A stretch of DNA of 64,000 nt from the NCBI GenBank assembly GCA_016194585.1, contig JACQBG010000032.1, forward strand, positions 22,432 through 86,431. The letters are read 5' to 3'. The notes beneath the pieces are model-generated. The model saw only the letters and a program-made list of their open reading frames with translations, did no database searches and was not told where the DNA came from. Shown piece by piece: positions 19,301 through 27,287 of this stretch. This stretch comes from Gemmatimonadota bacterium (GTDB taxonomy: Bacteria; Gemmatimonadota; Gemmatimonadetes; Gemmatimonadales; Gemmatimonadaceae). Each line of letters begins with the position of its first letter. Within the stretch, counting starts at the first letter, position 1. The position numbers were made by a program, and so were the translations under genes.

Positions 19301-19883
19301 TGAGGTCGTCGAGACGCGCGAGGTCGGCCGATGTCTGCTCGAGGCTGCGCTCGGTCGCGCGCCGCCGGTCGCGGTACAGCCCCACGCCGGCCGCTTCCTC
19401 GAACAACTCGCGCCGGTCGTCGGGGCGGTCGGAGAGCAGGGCGTCGATCATCTTGCTCTCGATGACGACGCCGCTGTCGGCGCCGAGCCCCGTGCCGCGC
19501 ACGAGGTCGTGGATGTCGCGCAGACGGCAGGGCGCGCGGTTCAGGAAGTACTCGCTGTCCCCGGCGCGCGTGAGGCGCCGCGTGAGCACGACCTCCTTGA
19601 ACGGCACGGGGAGCCCGCCATCGTCGTTCGAGAAGTGCAGCGACACCTCGGCGAGCCCCACGGCGCGGCGCGCCGACGAGCCCTGGAAGATCACCTCTTC
19701 CATCTTCGCGCCGCGCATCACGCGCGCGCGCTGCTCGCCGAGCACCCAGCGCACGGCATCCGACACGTTCGATTTCCCGCAGCCGTTCGGGCCGACGATC
19801 GCCGTCACGCCCGAGTCGAAGAGCATCTCCGTGGGATCCGCGAACGACTTGAAGCCGTGCAACTCGAGTTTCGTCAACTGCAC
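16377..19883 (-). CDS. smc: Chromosome segregation protein SMC
   Basis: The 1168-residue condensin ATPase organises and segregates the chromosome. The N-terminal head has Walker A AIVGPNGCGKSNVSDAV near residue 31. Long coiled coils flank a hinge at about 515-640 (GAVLGPLSDFIGADAATALL). The C-terminal head carries the ABC signature LSSGERALVALSLLF and Walker B PFCLLDEVDAPLDD. The length equals the normal SMC length. The start is GTG at 19883, directly abutting the stop of the upstream SPOR protein. No scpA or scpB is in the window. Confidence 0.97.
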   Translation of the reverse strand: MQLTKLELHGFKSFADPTEMLFDSGVTAIVGPNGCGKSNVSDAVRWVLGEQRARVMRGAKMEEVIFQGSSARRAVGLAEVSLHFSNDDGGLPVPFKEVVLTRRLTRAGDSEYFLNRAPCRLRDIHDLVRGTGLGADSGVVIESKMIDALLSDRPDDRRELFEEAAGVGLYRDRRRATERSLEQTSADLARLDDLINEVTSQVRSLSRQRKRAERHAEITTRRFAVDLTLASREMAAWHEELGELDGRLGALRADAPAAQVRVGEAEQLRDAAHAARAAADTARSARALAAAEAREAALTLQGEIAVAEERHRNALDRRQRAEAERSEGAALGERVVAEWDAARVDEEQTTVALREAAEALQRHVGAEEDARGGVAAAREALERADRHVRELRDAMRRIELEREGAERELAAVAQQSDSLAAEHEQLAAQQRLAERELAAADEALALAKGAAAEADAAAHDARETAKEWRDNDAIARADVRRIDEEHAAVQGKLSALEGLERERVGLAPAAARLLRDRDQFGEGAVLGPLSDFIGADAATALLVERFLGPTVHAVVVRDRATADAVRHWHATANPGALLLLPLDALQDLQDGAEAGELASQVQTEGPVRSWVRSLLGHVRSIDDGSAFIDARGAVWLPGTQSGAGPLRRRAELFELRSAVAASEATRAQAAATLQVVHENFVKAEAAAAAASDAATAAHQRVQQSAAVRADRERTHQRATRELADAVALSERLSGRRAELGAKITECITAIERESAALTAAEQAVSGTREALADADRRQDAAREARAAAQVAHAQAQARREVAAERRVRLERERDSATARLETLQRELFALAEDDAVLERQMLGWRDELAGRQQTLQGAESALAESEAAVRAADAALTGADHALDAIRREAVAAADALHHAELRHTELSGKRGAIKERLETEWRRPLDDLLANYVPVELDDDALAAEAEQLRSQLEALGPVNPLAIEEHEEEVKRLDFLQGQRNDLAQAQQSLQQAIREIDVTAREMFLKTFEEVRNHFRHIFLTLFGGGECDLRLENPEAPLDCDIEIHASPRGKKTQRIHLLSSGERALVALSLLFGIFLTKPSPFCLLDEVDAPLDDQNIGRFVRMLNQFKANTQFIVITHNPRTTTEAADAVYGVTMQEPGVSSLVSVRMRGPAVDATAAPAAAV

Positions 19884-21167
19884 TTAGTACGATCTCCCCG
19901 TTCTGATGGCCATCACCGGCGCCGTGCCCGCGTCGCGAACCGACGCGGCGAGCGGCGCCGCCTGGGACGGTGTCTCGAACGCGCCCGCGAACACGCGCAC
20001 GCGTCCATCGTCCTGCAGCAATCCGTATGCACCCACTCCGCGACCGACCCATCCCCGCACGAGCGCGTCGGCCGAATCCCGCGACACACCGTCCGCGAGC
20101 AACAGCGCGAACGGCACCCGCACCACCACGCCCGCTCCGCTGCGCAACGTGCCGCGCGCGCGCAGCGCCGCCAGCAACGAATCGGCGCCCGACCGTCCGT
20201 GCCACGCACCGACGATCGCCTTGTACCACACCGTCGAGCCACCCAGCACGACCGGCGAGACGGTGGGGGCGGGAAGCGTCCCCGCGGCGACGCCATCCCG
20301 AATCACAGAATTTGCACCACTGACCGTGTTCGCCGCTACGACTTCGACGGCGAAAGGTGCGGCACTTGCCGAGTCGGAGGTATTGACAGGATCGCCGAGA
20401 CGTATGGTGTCCGCGGCGACCGGCGGGGCGACCGCCGCACGCGGCGGTGCTCGGGGCACCGTCAACGCGGGACGCTCCGGCGGTCGCGCGCCGCGCCGCG
20501 ACCACGCGTACCAGCCGCCGGCACCCGCGAGTGCGATAGCGAACAGCGCCGCGACGCCCATCCACGTCCGCCGACCACCGCGTGCGCCGCGGGCGGTGGT
20601 CGGCACCGCGGGCGGTTCCGGCGCGTCCACCGTCGCGAGCACCGTGAACGCGCGCACCGCGGCCGGGGGCGTATCGACGACCACCACGCCCTGCGCCGCG
20701 CCCACCAGCACCTCCACTCCCGGCGCGCCGAGCGGCGCGACGAGGACGAGCAGCGCGCCGGCCTCGGTGAAGCCGCGTACGAGCTTCGGCCATCGATCGT
20801 GGGCGAGCACCGCCCGCGTCGCCACCGGCGGCGAGCCCGCCGGGAGCACGAAGATCGCGTCACCCGACAGCGCGCGACGCGCGATGTCGTTCAACGGCAG
20901 CCCCTCGTGGAAACAGTCGGTGAGCCCGACCGCGTCTTCACCGCCGGCGAGCGCGTAGAGCGGCTCGAGGTCGCCGACGAGGTCGGCGAGCACCACCTGC
21001 CGGCGCGCGCACTCGGCGAGCGCGATGCCGACGGCGACGCGGGCTGCCCGCGAGGGGTCGCGCCCCATCACGACCACCGCCGCCACGTCGTGCAATCGTT
21101 CCGTGACCCGCCGTCCCTCGTCCTCCCACGCGGGCTGCGTCGCCGGCCGCATCGCCGGCGCAGACAT
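19884..21167 (-). CDS. Membrane-anchored SPOR protein with ParA/CpsD-like N-terminal domain
   Basis: The 427-residue frame starts at the ATG at 21167, which overlaps the stop of the next upstream gene (ATGA). Residues about 20-190 alternate hydrophobic strands and helices in a Rossmann-like order (VAAVVVMGRDPSRAARVAVG, VVLADLVGDLEPLYAL, DAIFVLPAGSP, GALLVLVAPLG, GVVVVDTPPAA), resembling a ParA/CpsD-type NTPase whose P-loop has decayed: no GKT/S is present. A transmembrane segment follows (WMGVAALFAIALAGAGGWYAW), then a Pro/Ala-rich linker and a C-terminal SPOR-like repeat (VWYKAIVGAWHGRSGADSLL ... VRVFAGAFETPSQAAPLAASV) expected to bind denuded peptidoglycan. Confidence 0.7.
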   Translation of the reverse strand: MSAPAMRPATQPAWEDEGRRVTERLHDVAAVVVMGRDPSRAARVAVGIALAECARRQVVLADLVGDLEPLYALAGGEDAVGLTDCFHEGLPLNDIARRALSGDAIFVLPAGSPPVATRAVLAHDRWPKLVRGFTEAGALLVLVAPLGAPGVEVLVGAAQGVVVVDTPPAAVRAFTVLATVDAPEPPAVPTTARGARGGRRTWMGVAALFAIALAGAGGWYAWSRRGARPPERPALTVPRAPPRAAVAPPVAADTIRLGDPVNTSDSASAAPFAVEVVAANTVSGANSVIRDGVAAGTLPAPTVSPVVLGGSTVWYKAIVGAWHGRSGADSLLAALRARGTLRSGAGVVVRVPFALLLADGVSRDSADALVRGWVGRGVGAYGLLQDDGRVRVFAGAFETPSQAAPLAASVRDAGTAPVMAIRTGRSY

Positions 21168-22729
21168 CACGGCGCGCCCTCGTACACCCAGTAGGGGAGC
21201 CCGCTGCGCTTGCCCGCCTTCTCGGCCTCGTCGCGCGTGTCGAACGGTCCGAAGACGATGCGGAACACCGGCGTCCCGTCGCGGACCCCCGGAACGACGC
21301 GCACGGGCTTGCCATCGAGCTTGATCGTGGCCGCGAGCGACTTGGTGCGGTCCTCGTTGAGCAGCGCGGCGAACGAGAGGGTGAACGTCGCCTTGCGCGC
21401 CACCGTGGGGGTGGGCGCCGCCGCGGGTGCGGCGGCGCGAGCTGGCGGGGACTGCGGCGGGCGTGCCGGCGCGATTCCCGGCGCGACCGTCGCACCGGCG
21501 GCACTCGGCGCCGCCGCGCTCACGGCCGCGGGGAGCGGGGCCGCGCTCACCCGTGCGGCGAGCGCGCTGTCGCTGGTCGCCGCCGCGGCGGCGGCCGAGT
21601 CGGTCGAATCGAGCGCGAAGGTGACCGGCTGGTCCAGACCCGCGGCGCGCGGGCGGAACCCGTTCCATCGGATGAGCGCCCAGAGGTCCGCGGCCCCATC
21701 GGGGAAGCGGAGGCGCTCCTGGCGCGTGAGCGCGTCGACGAGCACCACGTCGCGGTCCTGCACCACGGCGAGTCCGCCGTCGGGCGCCACCACCGGCAGG
21801 TCGGCCCGCCAGAGCGTGCGCACGCTGCCGACGTAGCGCGACGTGCCGACGGCGATGATGCGCGTCGAGTCGCCCGCCGCCGAGCGCGCCAGCACGAACT
21901 GGCCGTCGGGATCCATCCGCAGCGCGGCGGGCTCGTCGGGGAGGCTCACCTTGCGGTCGACCGATTCGGTGTAGCGATCGATGATCGTCACCGTGCGCTC
22001 GCCCTGCAGCGCGACGAAGATGCGGTCGCCGCTCGGCGTCGCCACCGCGTCGGTGATCGGCTCGCCGAGCCGGATGTTCTTCGTTCGGGCGAGGTCGCGC
22101 ACGCGGACGCCGGAGAGGCCGGAGTCGCTCGCGAAGTAGAGCCGGTCGCCGATGTCGGTGCGGACGACGAGCTGCGCGTGCGGCACCGGCGTCGTCTGCG
22201 TGACTTTCGACTCGGGAGGACGCAGGCGGCGCACGACGCTGTGCGCGCCGTCGTCGGAGAGCATGACGAGCGAGCCGTCGGGGAGCGGGATGAGGGCGCG
22301 CGGCAACTGCTCGGGGAGGAAGCTCCACGTGCCGCTCGGCGTGAGACGGCTCACGCCGCGCTTCGCGTCGAGGCCGTAGATGGCCCACCCGTCGGCGGTG
22401 ACGAGTCCGGCGAGGGGACGCTCGCTCGCCGGCGTCGCGCTCCCGACGCGCAGATCGAGACGTCCGGGGATCCCTTTCGCGTCGACGAAGGCGAGCGCAC
22501 CCTGCTCGTCGTCGAACGCCAGCAGGCGGCCGAGCGCGGGGACGCGGCCGCCCGATTGCCAGATGACGGAGTCCTTCCCCCACCGGTAGGCGCGCGCCGT
22601 GCCCCCGACGCGCGGAAGGCGGAGGAGGATCGCGTCGGGGCCGCTCCCGCCGGGGCCGCCCGGGCGCAGGGCGTGATCCCCGCCGCCACAGGCGGAGAGC
22701 AGGAGGGCGAGAGCGAGGGCGCGGCGCAC
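21167..22729 (-). CDS. Lipoprotein with beta-propeller and SPOR domain
   Basis: The 520-residue protein starts at GTG 22729 and has a short signal peptide with lipobox LLLSACGGG, so it should be lipid-anchored. Residues about 40-370 show repeated four-strand blades typical of a WD40/YVTN-like propeller (GDRIFVALQGERTVTIIDRYT, LRMDPDGQFVLARSA). A long Ala/Pro linker leads to a C-terminal SPOR-like domain (FTLSFAALLNEDRTKSLAA ... FRIVFGPFDTRDEAEKAGK). It is coupled to the second SPOR gene and smc, which suggests a cell-envelope or division link; this is inference. Confidence 0.75.
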   Translation of the reverse strand: MRRALALALLLSACGGGDHALRPGGPGGSGPDAILLRLPRVGGTARAYRWGKDSVIWQSGGRVPALGRLLAFDDEQGALAFVDAKGIPGRLDLRVGSATPASERPLAGLVTADGWAIYGLDAKRGVSRLTPSGTWSFLPEQLPRALIPLPDGSLVMLSDDGAHSVVRRLRPPESKVTQTTPVPHAQLVVRTDIGDRLYFASDSGLSGVRVRDLARTKNIRLGEPITDAVATPSGDRIFVALQGERTVTIIDRYTESVDRKVSLPDEPAALRMDPDGQFVLARSAAGDSTRIIAVGTSRYVGSVRTLWRADLPVVAPDGGLAVVQDRDVVLVDALTRQERLRFPDGAADLWALIRWNGFRPRAAGLDQPVTFALDSTDSAAAAAATSDSALAARVSAAPLPAAVSAAAPSAAGATVAPGIAPARPPQSPPARAAAPAAAPTPTVARKATFTLSFAALLNEDRTKSLAATIKLDGKPVRVVPGVRDGTPVFRIVFGPFDTRDEAEKAGKRSGLPYWVYEGAP

Positions 22730-22863
22730 GGGAGGAAGCTAACCCCGAGCGCCGCCGCTGTAGAGTCGTCGCCCGCCGTTGCGCCCACGCCGGCGCGCGA
22801 GCGCCGAACGACGCGCGGCCCGGGCGTCGAAGCCCGGGCCGCGCGAGTGCAGAACAGGGTGGA

Positions 22864-25800
22864 TCAGAACGACGGTCCGAGCGTCCACCACCAGTAGCCC
22901 TTCTTGGAGAACGAATCGAGCGGCACCGAGTAATCCATGCGCAGGATCGCGAAGTTGAAGAGGTTCACCCGGAAGCCGTAGCCGTACGAGCGTAACGGAT
23001 ACCGCTGCGTGGTGTAGTCGTAGTTCGCCGGGCGCGACATTGTGACGGACTGGCCGCCGCTCCACGCCATGCCGGCGTCGTAGAAGAAGAGGCCATCGAT
23101 CGGCGGCAGGCTGATGGGCAGGAAGCCCAGGTCGAACCGCCGAACGAGCGGGAATCGCATCTCCGCGTTCACGAGCGCGACGCGACTCCCGAGCAGTTGC
23201 AGCGCCGCGTTGCAGTCGGTGTTCTGCACCTGCGTGCAGTCCGACTGGAGGTACGCCTCCCGGTCGTATCCCCGGATGTATTGCGGGATGCCGATGTAGC
23301 GCGGGAAGGTCTGCTCGCCCGGCCCGACCTGCATGTCGAAGTAGGCGCGCGTCGCCAACGTGAGGAAGCTGAACACCACCGCGTCGTACCGGCGCAGGTC
23401 GGCCATGTACTCCATGAACCCCTGCTTGCCGATGTTCGCCTGGGCGCTCACCCGGTAGCGGTGGCCGTAGATCGGGCCCGTGTAGCCGAAGAGTGCGTTG
23501 TCGCTGACGTACGCGGCGCTCGGTTGCACCCAATCGAGACTGCCGAGGCCCTTGATGCTGTCGACGTAGAACCCGGTCGAATAGCCGGTGGTGTAGTCGA
23601 TGCCGCGGCTGATGTACTCCGAGGCGATGTCGATGTTCGTGAATCCGGTGCCGAACTCGAATCGGTCGAACCGGTTCAGCGGATAGATGCCGGTGAACCA
23701 CGCGTTGCGCATCAGATAACGGTTCAGCGCCTGCTGCTCGAGCACCTGTCCCGCGCCGACGGGGGCGAGGTTGTAGTAGTTGCTCGGCATGAAATACGGC
23801 ATCTGCGAGGCACCGGTCGAGTAGTTGATCCGGTTGGCGAAGTTCGTGTACTGCACGAGCAGCTGCGCTTCTTCGATGCGGCCGTTGATGCTCGCCATGG
23901 TGACCAGCTGACGGTTGCCGAGCAGGTCGCCGAAGATGATCGCGGTGCCGCCGTACACGCCCTGGCCGTAGTTGTCCTGTGCATAGCCGATCGACGGGCG
24001 CGAGATCGCCTCGGGACGGAGCGTGGGGTGGTAGACCGCGTCCTTGAGCGTCGAATCGGCGGGGAGCGACATCGACGTGCTGTCGAGCAGCGCGGCGACC
24101 GAGACCGGATTCTGGGCGCCGGCGGGAAGATCGGCGGAGGGGCGCAGTCCGCCCACGCCGCGGTACACCGAGGCGCGCCGTCCAGAGGTCGTGTCCTTCT
24201 TCACCGGCGTACCCTGCGCGGCGAGGTCGGCGACGGCACGCGCGGCGCGCGCCGCGCTGACGGCGGCGCTGTCGGCCGCCGACATCACGCCCGGTGCGCC
24301 AGGCGCACCGCTCACCCCGGCGGCGGCCAGCGTCGCCGGCGTCTCACGGTACGGCTGCCCCTTGAGCTGCCGCGGGTTGGCGAGCGACCAGATGGTGTAA
24401 TCGCCGTGGTCGAAATACACGAAGGCGATCTTGTCGGCCTGTCGCGCCCAGCTCATCGCCGGGCTGTTCTCGGTCACCGACTGCACACCGCCGATCATCT
24501 TCGTGAGCTGGTAGTGCTGCTTGTCGGTGAAGTCGTACAGGAAGAGCTGCGTGATCCCCGTGCGGTCGGAGAGATACGCGAGCGACTGGCCGTCCGGCGC
24601 CCACATCGGGTTGAGGTTCTTCCCCGCCTGCCCGGGGATGGTCGACACCTCCCCCGTCTCGAGGTCGAGGATGTTGATCTCCCACTTGCCGAACTTGAGC
24701 AGTGCGAGGTCGGTCGCCGGGCCGCGGTCGCTCACGAACGCGACCTTCTTCCCGTCCGGCGACCACTGCGGCATCAGCCCCGCGTACCACCCCTTGGTGA
24801 GCTGGCGCAGGTTCCGGCCGTCGGCGTCGATCATGTAGATGTTCGTGAGGCCGGCCTTGCTGCCACTGAACACGAGCTTCTTCCCGTCGGGGCTCCAGCT
24901 CGGCCCCACCATCGCGTCGAGCCCCGTGTCGAACCGCCGCACCATGTTGCGCGACTTGATGTCGAGGATGTCGATGACGTCCTTGCCCTGGGTGTACGCC
25001 GTGTACGCCAGCTCGCGGCCGTCGGGGGAGAACGCGCTCTGCGAGTACGCGTAGCGCAGTTCCTCCGTCTCGGGGTTGAGGGTGCTGTTCGTGAGCCGCT
25101 TCAGCCGCTTGCCCGTGGTCGCGTCGGCGAGGTACAGGTCGAGGAACACCTCGGCGCGGAGCAGGCTGCCGGTGGAGATGTACGCGATCTGGCGGCAGTC
25201 GCTCGAGAGGGCGGGCGCGACGTACACCGGGATGATGCCGCCCGTGCGCTTCTCGTTCAACAGCGGCAGCGCGTACTTGCGCGGCCGGTCGAGGTTGGCG
25301 ATCCCCGGGAGGTACTGCGTCTGGATGGCGTCGTGCCACTCGTCGCCCAACTCGTCGAGGTCGAACCCCGTGTGCCGCTTGAAGGCGCGGTCGAGGCTCG
25401 AACTGGTCGCCGAGACGAGGATCTCGCCGATGATCTCGTCCCCCCACCGCTGCCCGATGTAGCGCCAGAACGACTCGCCGTACCGGTACGGGAAGTACTG
25501 GTCGGGGCGCTGCGTCATCTGTTCGATGGTGGGGATGCGGCCGTTCAGGGCCGCGTCGCGCATGATCGCGTCGGTAGCCGGGTGGTCGGGACCGATCGAC
25601 AGGTACTCCGCCATCCCCTCGATGAACCACGACGGCAGCTGCGCGCCCGTCAGCATCTGCTCGCCGGCCGCCGCGCCGGTGCGTCCCTTGAACTGGATGT
25701 CGTACTGGAACTGGTGCACCATCTCGTGCGTCATCACGTGCTCGACTTCGGCGAGGTCCTGGCCGAAGAAGAACATGTTGCGCTGGCGGAGGGCGTCGGT

Positions 25801-26148
25801 CACGCCGCCCGTGCCCTCGCCGAGGTCGCCCGTGACGTTGTTCTGCGCGAAGTCACCGCGCGAGGCGAACACGACGATCGGCTTCTTCTCGCGGAACTGG
25901 TAGTTCAGGAGCCGCGAGAGGCGCGCGTAGGAGCGCTCCGCCATGCGGGCGGCGATGCGCGCGCCCTCGGCCATCTCGGGGTAGTAGTGCACCTCGAAAT
26001 GCTCGGTGGTGAGCACCTTCCAGTTGAGCTTCTTGTACTGCACCTGGTTCTGCCCGAAGTACTGGTACTGCGCGCGGGCTTGCGGCGCGGCCACGACGAG
26101 CGCGAACGCGACGGCGGCGGTGCGGATGAGGGCGGACGGAAGGCGCAT
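22864..26148 (-). CDS. Peptidase-like, TolB-propeller, BamA-like barrel surface protein
   Basis: The 1094-residue protein has three fused modules. After a signal peptide (ending AAPQARAQ) comes a peptidase-MA-like domain with an HExxH zinc motif (VMTHEMVHQFQYD near residue 150). Next is a six-bladed TolB/WD40-like propeller (about 290-590; SQSAFSPDGRELAYTAYTQG, PSWSPDGKKLVFSGSK, PQWSPDGKKVAFVSDRG). The C-terminal ~330 residues (from PSIGYAQDNYGQGVYGGTAI) form an Omp85/bacterial-surface-antigen-like barrel ending in WWTLGPSF. The start at ATG 26148 follows GAGGGG. The catalytic domain is presumably surface or periplasmic. An in-frame Ala/Asp-rich segment (about 625-700) links propeller and barrel. 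Confidence 0.82.
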   Translation of the reverse strand: MRLPSALIRTAAVAFALVVAAPQARAQYQYFGQNQVQYKKLNWKVLTTEHFEVHYYPEMAEGARIAARMAERSYARLSRLLNYQFREKKPIVVFASRGDFAQNNVTGDLGEGTGGVTDALRQRNMFFFGQDLAEVEHVMTHEMVHQFQYDIQFKGRTGAAAGEQMLTGAQLPSWFIEGMAEYLSIGPDHPATDAIMRDAALNGRIPTIEQMTQRPDQYFPYRYGESFWRYIGQRWGDEIIGEILVSATSSSLDRAFKRHTGFDLDELGDEWHDAIQTQYLPGIANLDRPRKYALPLLNEKRTGGIIPVYVAPALSSDCRQIAYISTGSLLRAEVFLDLYLADATTGKRLKRLTNSTLNPETEELRYAYSQSAFSPDGRELAYTAYTQGKDVIDILDIKSRNMVRRFDTGLDAMVGPSWSPDGKKLVFSGSKAGLTNIYMIDADGRNLRQLTKGWYAGLMPQWSPDGKKVAFVSDRGPATDLALLKFGKWEINILDLETGEVSTIPGQAGKNLNPMWAPDGQSLAYLSDRTGITQLFLYDFTDKQHYQLTKMIGGVQSVTENSPAMSWARQADKIAFVYFDHGDYTIWSLANPRQLKGQPYRETPATLAAAGVSGAPGAPGVMSAADSAAVSAARAARAVADLAAQGTPVKKDTTSGRRASVYRGVGGLRPSADLPAGAQNPVSVAALLDSTSMSLPADSTLKDAVYHPTLRPEAISRPSIGYAQDNYGQGVYGGTAIIFGDLLGNRQLVTMASINGRIEEAQLLVQYTNFANRINYSTGASQMPYFMPSNYYNLAPVGAGQVLEQQALNRYLMRNAWFTGIYPLNRFDRFEFGTGFTNIDIASEYISRGIDYTTGYSTGFYVDSIKGLGSLDWVQPSAAYVSDNALFGYTGPIYGHRYRVSAQANIGKQGFMEYMADLRRYDAVVFSFLTLATRAYFDMQVGPGEQTFPRYIGIPQYIRGYDREAYLQSDCTQVQNTDCNAALQLLGSRVALVNAEMRFPLVRRFDLGFLPISLPPIDGLFFYDAGMAWSGGQSVTMSRPANYDYTTQRYPLRSYGYGFRVNLFNFAILRMDYSVPLDSFSKKGYWWWTLGPSF

Positions 26149-26161
26149 CGGCGGGTGCCCC

Positions 26162-26539
26162 TCAGGAGGGCGAGACGGCGAGCGCCGGGGCATCGCCCCA
26201 GAGGCGCTCGAGTTGGTAGAACTCGCGCAGCGACGGATGGAACACATGGACGACGAAATCGACGTAATCGAGCAGCACCCAGCGCCCCTGGGTCAGCCCT
26301 TCGACCGACGCGGGGCGCACCCCCTCCCGGCGCAGCGCCTCCTCGACGTGCTGCGCGACGCTGCGCACGTGCGTATCCGACGTGCCCGAGGCGATCACGA
26401 AGTAGTCGGTCATGTCGGTGACACCGTGGAGGTCGAGCACCACGACGTCGTTGGCCTTGTTGTCGAGGCAGAGGGCGGCGGCACGCATCGCCTGCTCACC
26501 GTGCGACGGGAGGGCGGGGGGTCTGCCTGCTGACGGCAT
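26162..26539 (-). CDS. rsfS: Ribosomal silencing factor RsfS
   Basis: RsfS (YbeB/Iojap family) binds L14 and blocks subunit joining in starvation. The start is the ATG at 26539 behind GGAG, giving 125 residues; an alternative GTG upstream would add residues unlike the family. Hallmarks are CLDNKANDVVVLDLHGVTDMTDYFVIASG and GRWVLLDYVDFVVHVFHPSLREFYQLERLWGDA (quoted in parts of the conserved core). The stop is 13 bases upstream of the large surface-protein start on the same strand. Confidence 0.93.
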   Translation of the reverse strand: MPSAGRPPALPSHGEQAMRAAALCLDNKANDVVVLDLHGVTDMTDYFVIASGTSDTHVRSVAQHVEEALRREGVRPASVEGLTQGRWVLLDYVDFVVHVFHPSLREFYQLERLWGDAPALAVSPS

Positions 26540-26680
26540 TGCACTCCGTAGGACGCCGGGCGCGCACATAATCACAATACTATGGCGCCGGCTGATGGAA
26601 AGTTCCCGGGCCGTGACGGGCCGGGCGTGAGGAAACGATAACGCCGCGCGGGGCGGGGAGGAACTGCCGCGACTAGCAAG

Positions 26681-26711
26681 TGAACCGTGTACGGTGGACG
26701 GTGAACGGTGC
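26681..26711. repeat. NACGGT-type intergenic repeat
   Basis: The spacer between rplI and rsfS contains tandem seven-base units of the type GGACGGT and GAACGGT preceded by GAACCGTG. It is one of at least four intergenic sites with this repeat family in the window. Confidence 0.6.
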
Positions 26712-26728
26712 CCTGTCCACAAACGAAC

Positions 26729-26756
26729 CGCGGCCCCGAGATGACTCGAGGCCGCG
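26729..26756 (-). terminator. Possible terminator of the rpsF-rplI operon
   Basis: CGCGGCCCCGAG and CTCGAGGCCGCG form a 12-base stem with a single C-A mismatch and an ATGA loop. On the minus strand it is followed by GGTTCGTTTGTGG, a weak U-rich run, downstream of rplI. Confidence 0.45.
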
Positions 26757-26768
26757 ACAAGTGGCGAG

Positions 26769-26818
26769 TCGTTACCGGTAAACCGTTTACCGCGAACGGT
26801 TAACCGTGAACGGCGTTC
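26769..26818. repeat. NACGGT-type repeat with nested palindromes
   Basis: This segment just after the rplI stop holds GGTAAAC-C-GTTTACC (26777-26791) and an overlapping AACCGTT / AACGGTT pair, so alternative hairpins compete. It belongs to the same dispersed family as 26681-26711 and 38196-38236. Confidence 0.6.
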
Positions 26819-26825
26819 GTTGTTC

Positions 26826-27272
26826 CTAGGCCTTGATCACCCACACCTTGATCTCGGGCTTCACGTCGGCGTGCAGCTTGATCGGCACCTTGTACACGCC
26901 GAGCGCGCGGATCGGCTCGTGCAGGTCGATCATGCGCTTCTCGACGTCCGTGAACCCCTGCGCCTCCAGCTGCTGCTGGATGTCGCCGGCCGTCACCGAG
27001 CCGAACAGCTTGCCTTCCTCGCCGACGCGGGCCGAGAAGGTGAGCGAGACCTGCTCCAGCTTCGTCGCGAACTCCTGCGCGGCGGCGATGCGGGTGTTCT
27101 CCGCCTGCTGCAGCCGGTCCTTCTCCTGCGCGATGCGCTTCTTGTTGCCGGCCGTCGCCTCGTACGCGATGCCGCGCGGCAGCAGGAAGTTGCGCGCGAA
27201 ACCGGTCGACACCTTCACGATGTCGCCCGGATGGCCGAGCTTGTCGACCGATTCCCTCAGAATGACTTCCAT
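26826..27272 (-). CDS. rplI: 50S ribosomal protein L9
   Basis: The 148-residue protein has the N-terminal L9 signature (MEVILRESVDKLGHPGDIV, VSTGFARNFLLPRGIA), the long connecting helix (about 45-75), and a C-terminal domain ending HADVKPEIKVWVIKA. It binds 23S rRNA at the base of the L1 stalk. It is the last gene of the rpsF-rpsR-DUF2232-rplI operon, 15 bases after the membrane-protein stop. Confidence 0.97.
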   Translation of the reverse strand: MEVILRESVDKLGHPGDIVKVSTGFARNFLLPRGIAYEATAGNKKRIAQEKDRLQQAENTRIAAAQEFATKLEQVSLTFSARVGEEGKLFGSVTAGDIQQQLEAQGFTDVEKRMIDLHEPIRALGVYKVPIKLHADVKPEIKVWVIKA

Positions 27273-27287
27273 TGCAACCTCGATCGT

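Noticed and set aside
16515..21194. A 1559-codon open frame antisense to smc and the SPOR genes
   Set aside because: It is Arg/Glu-rich, has no recognisable motifs and is the mirror of well-identified genes; long antisense frames are expected at this GC content.
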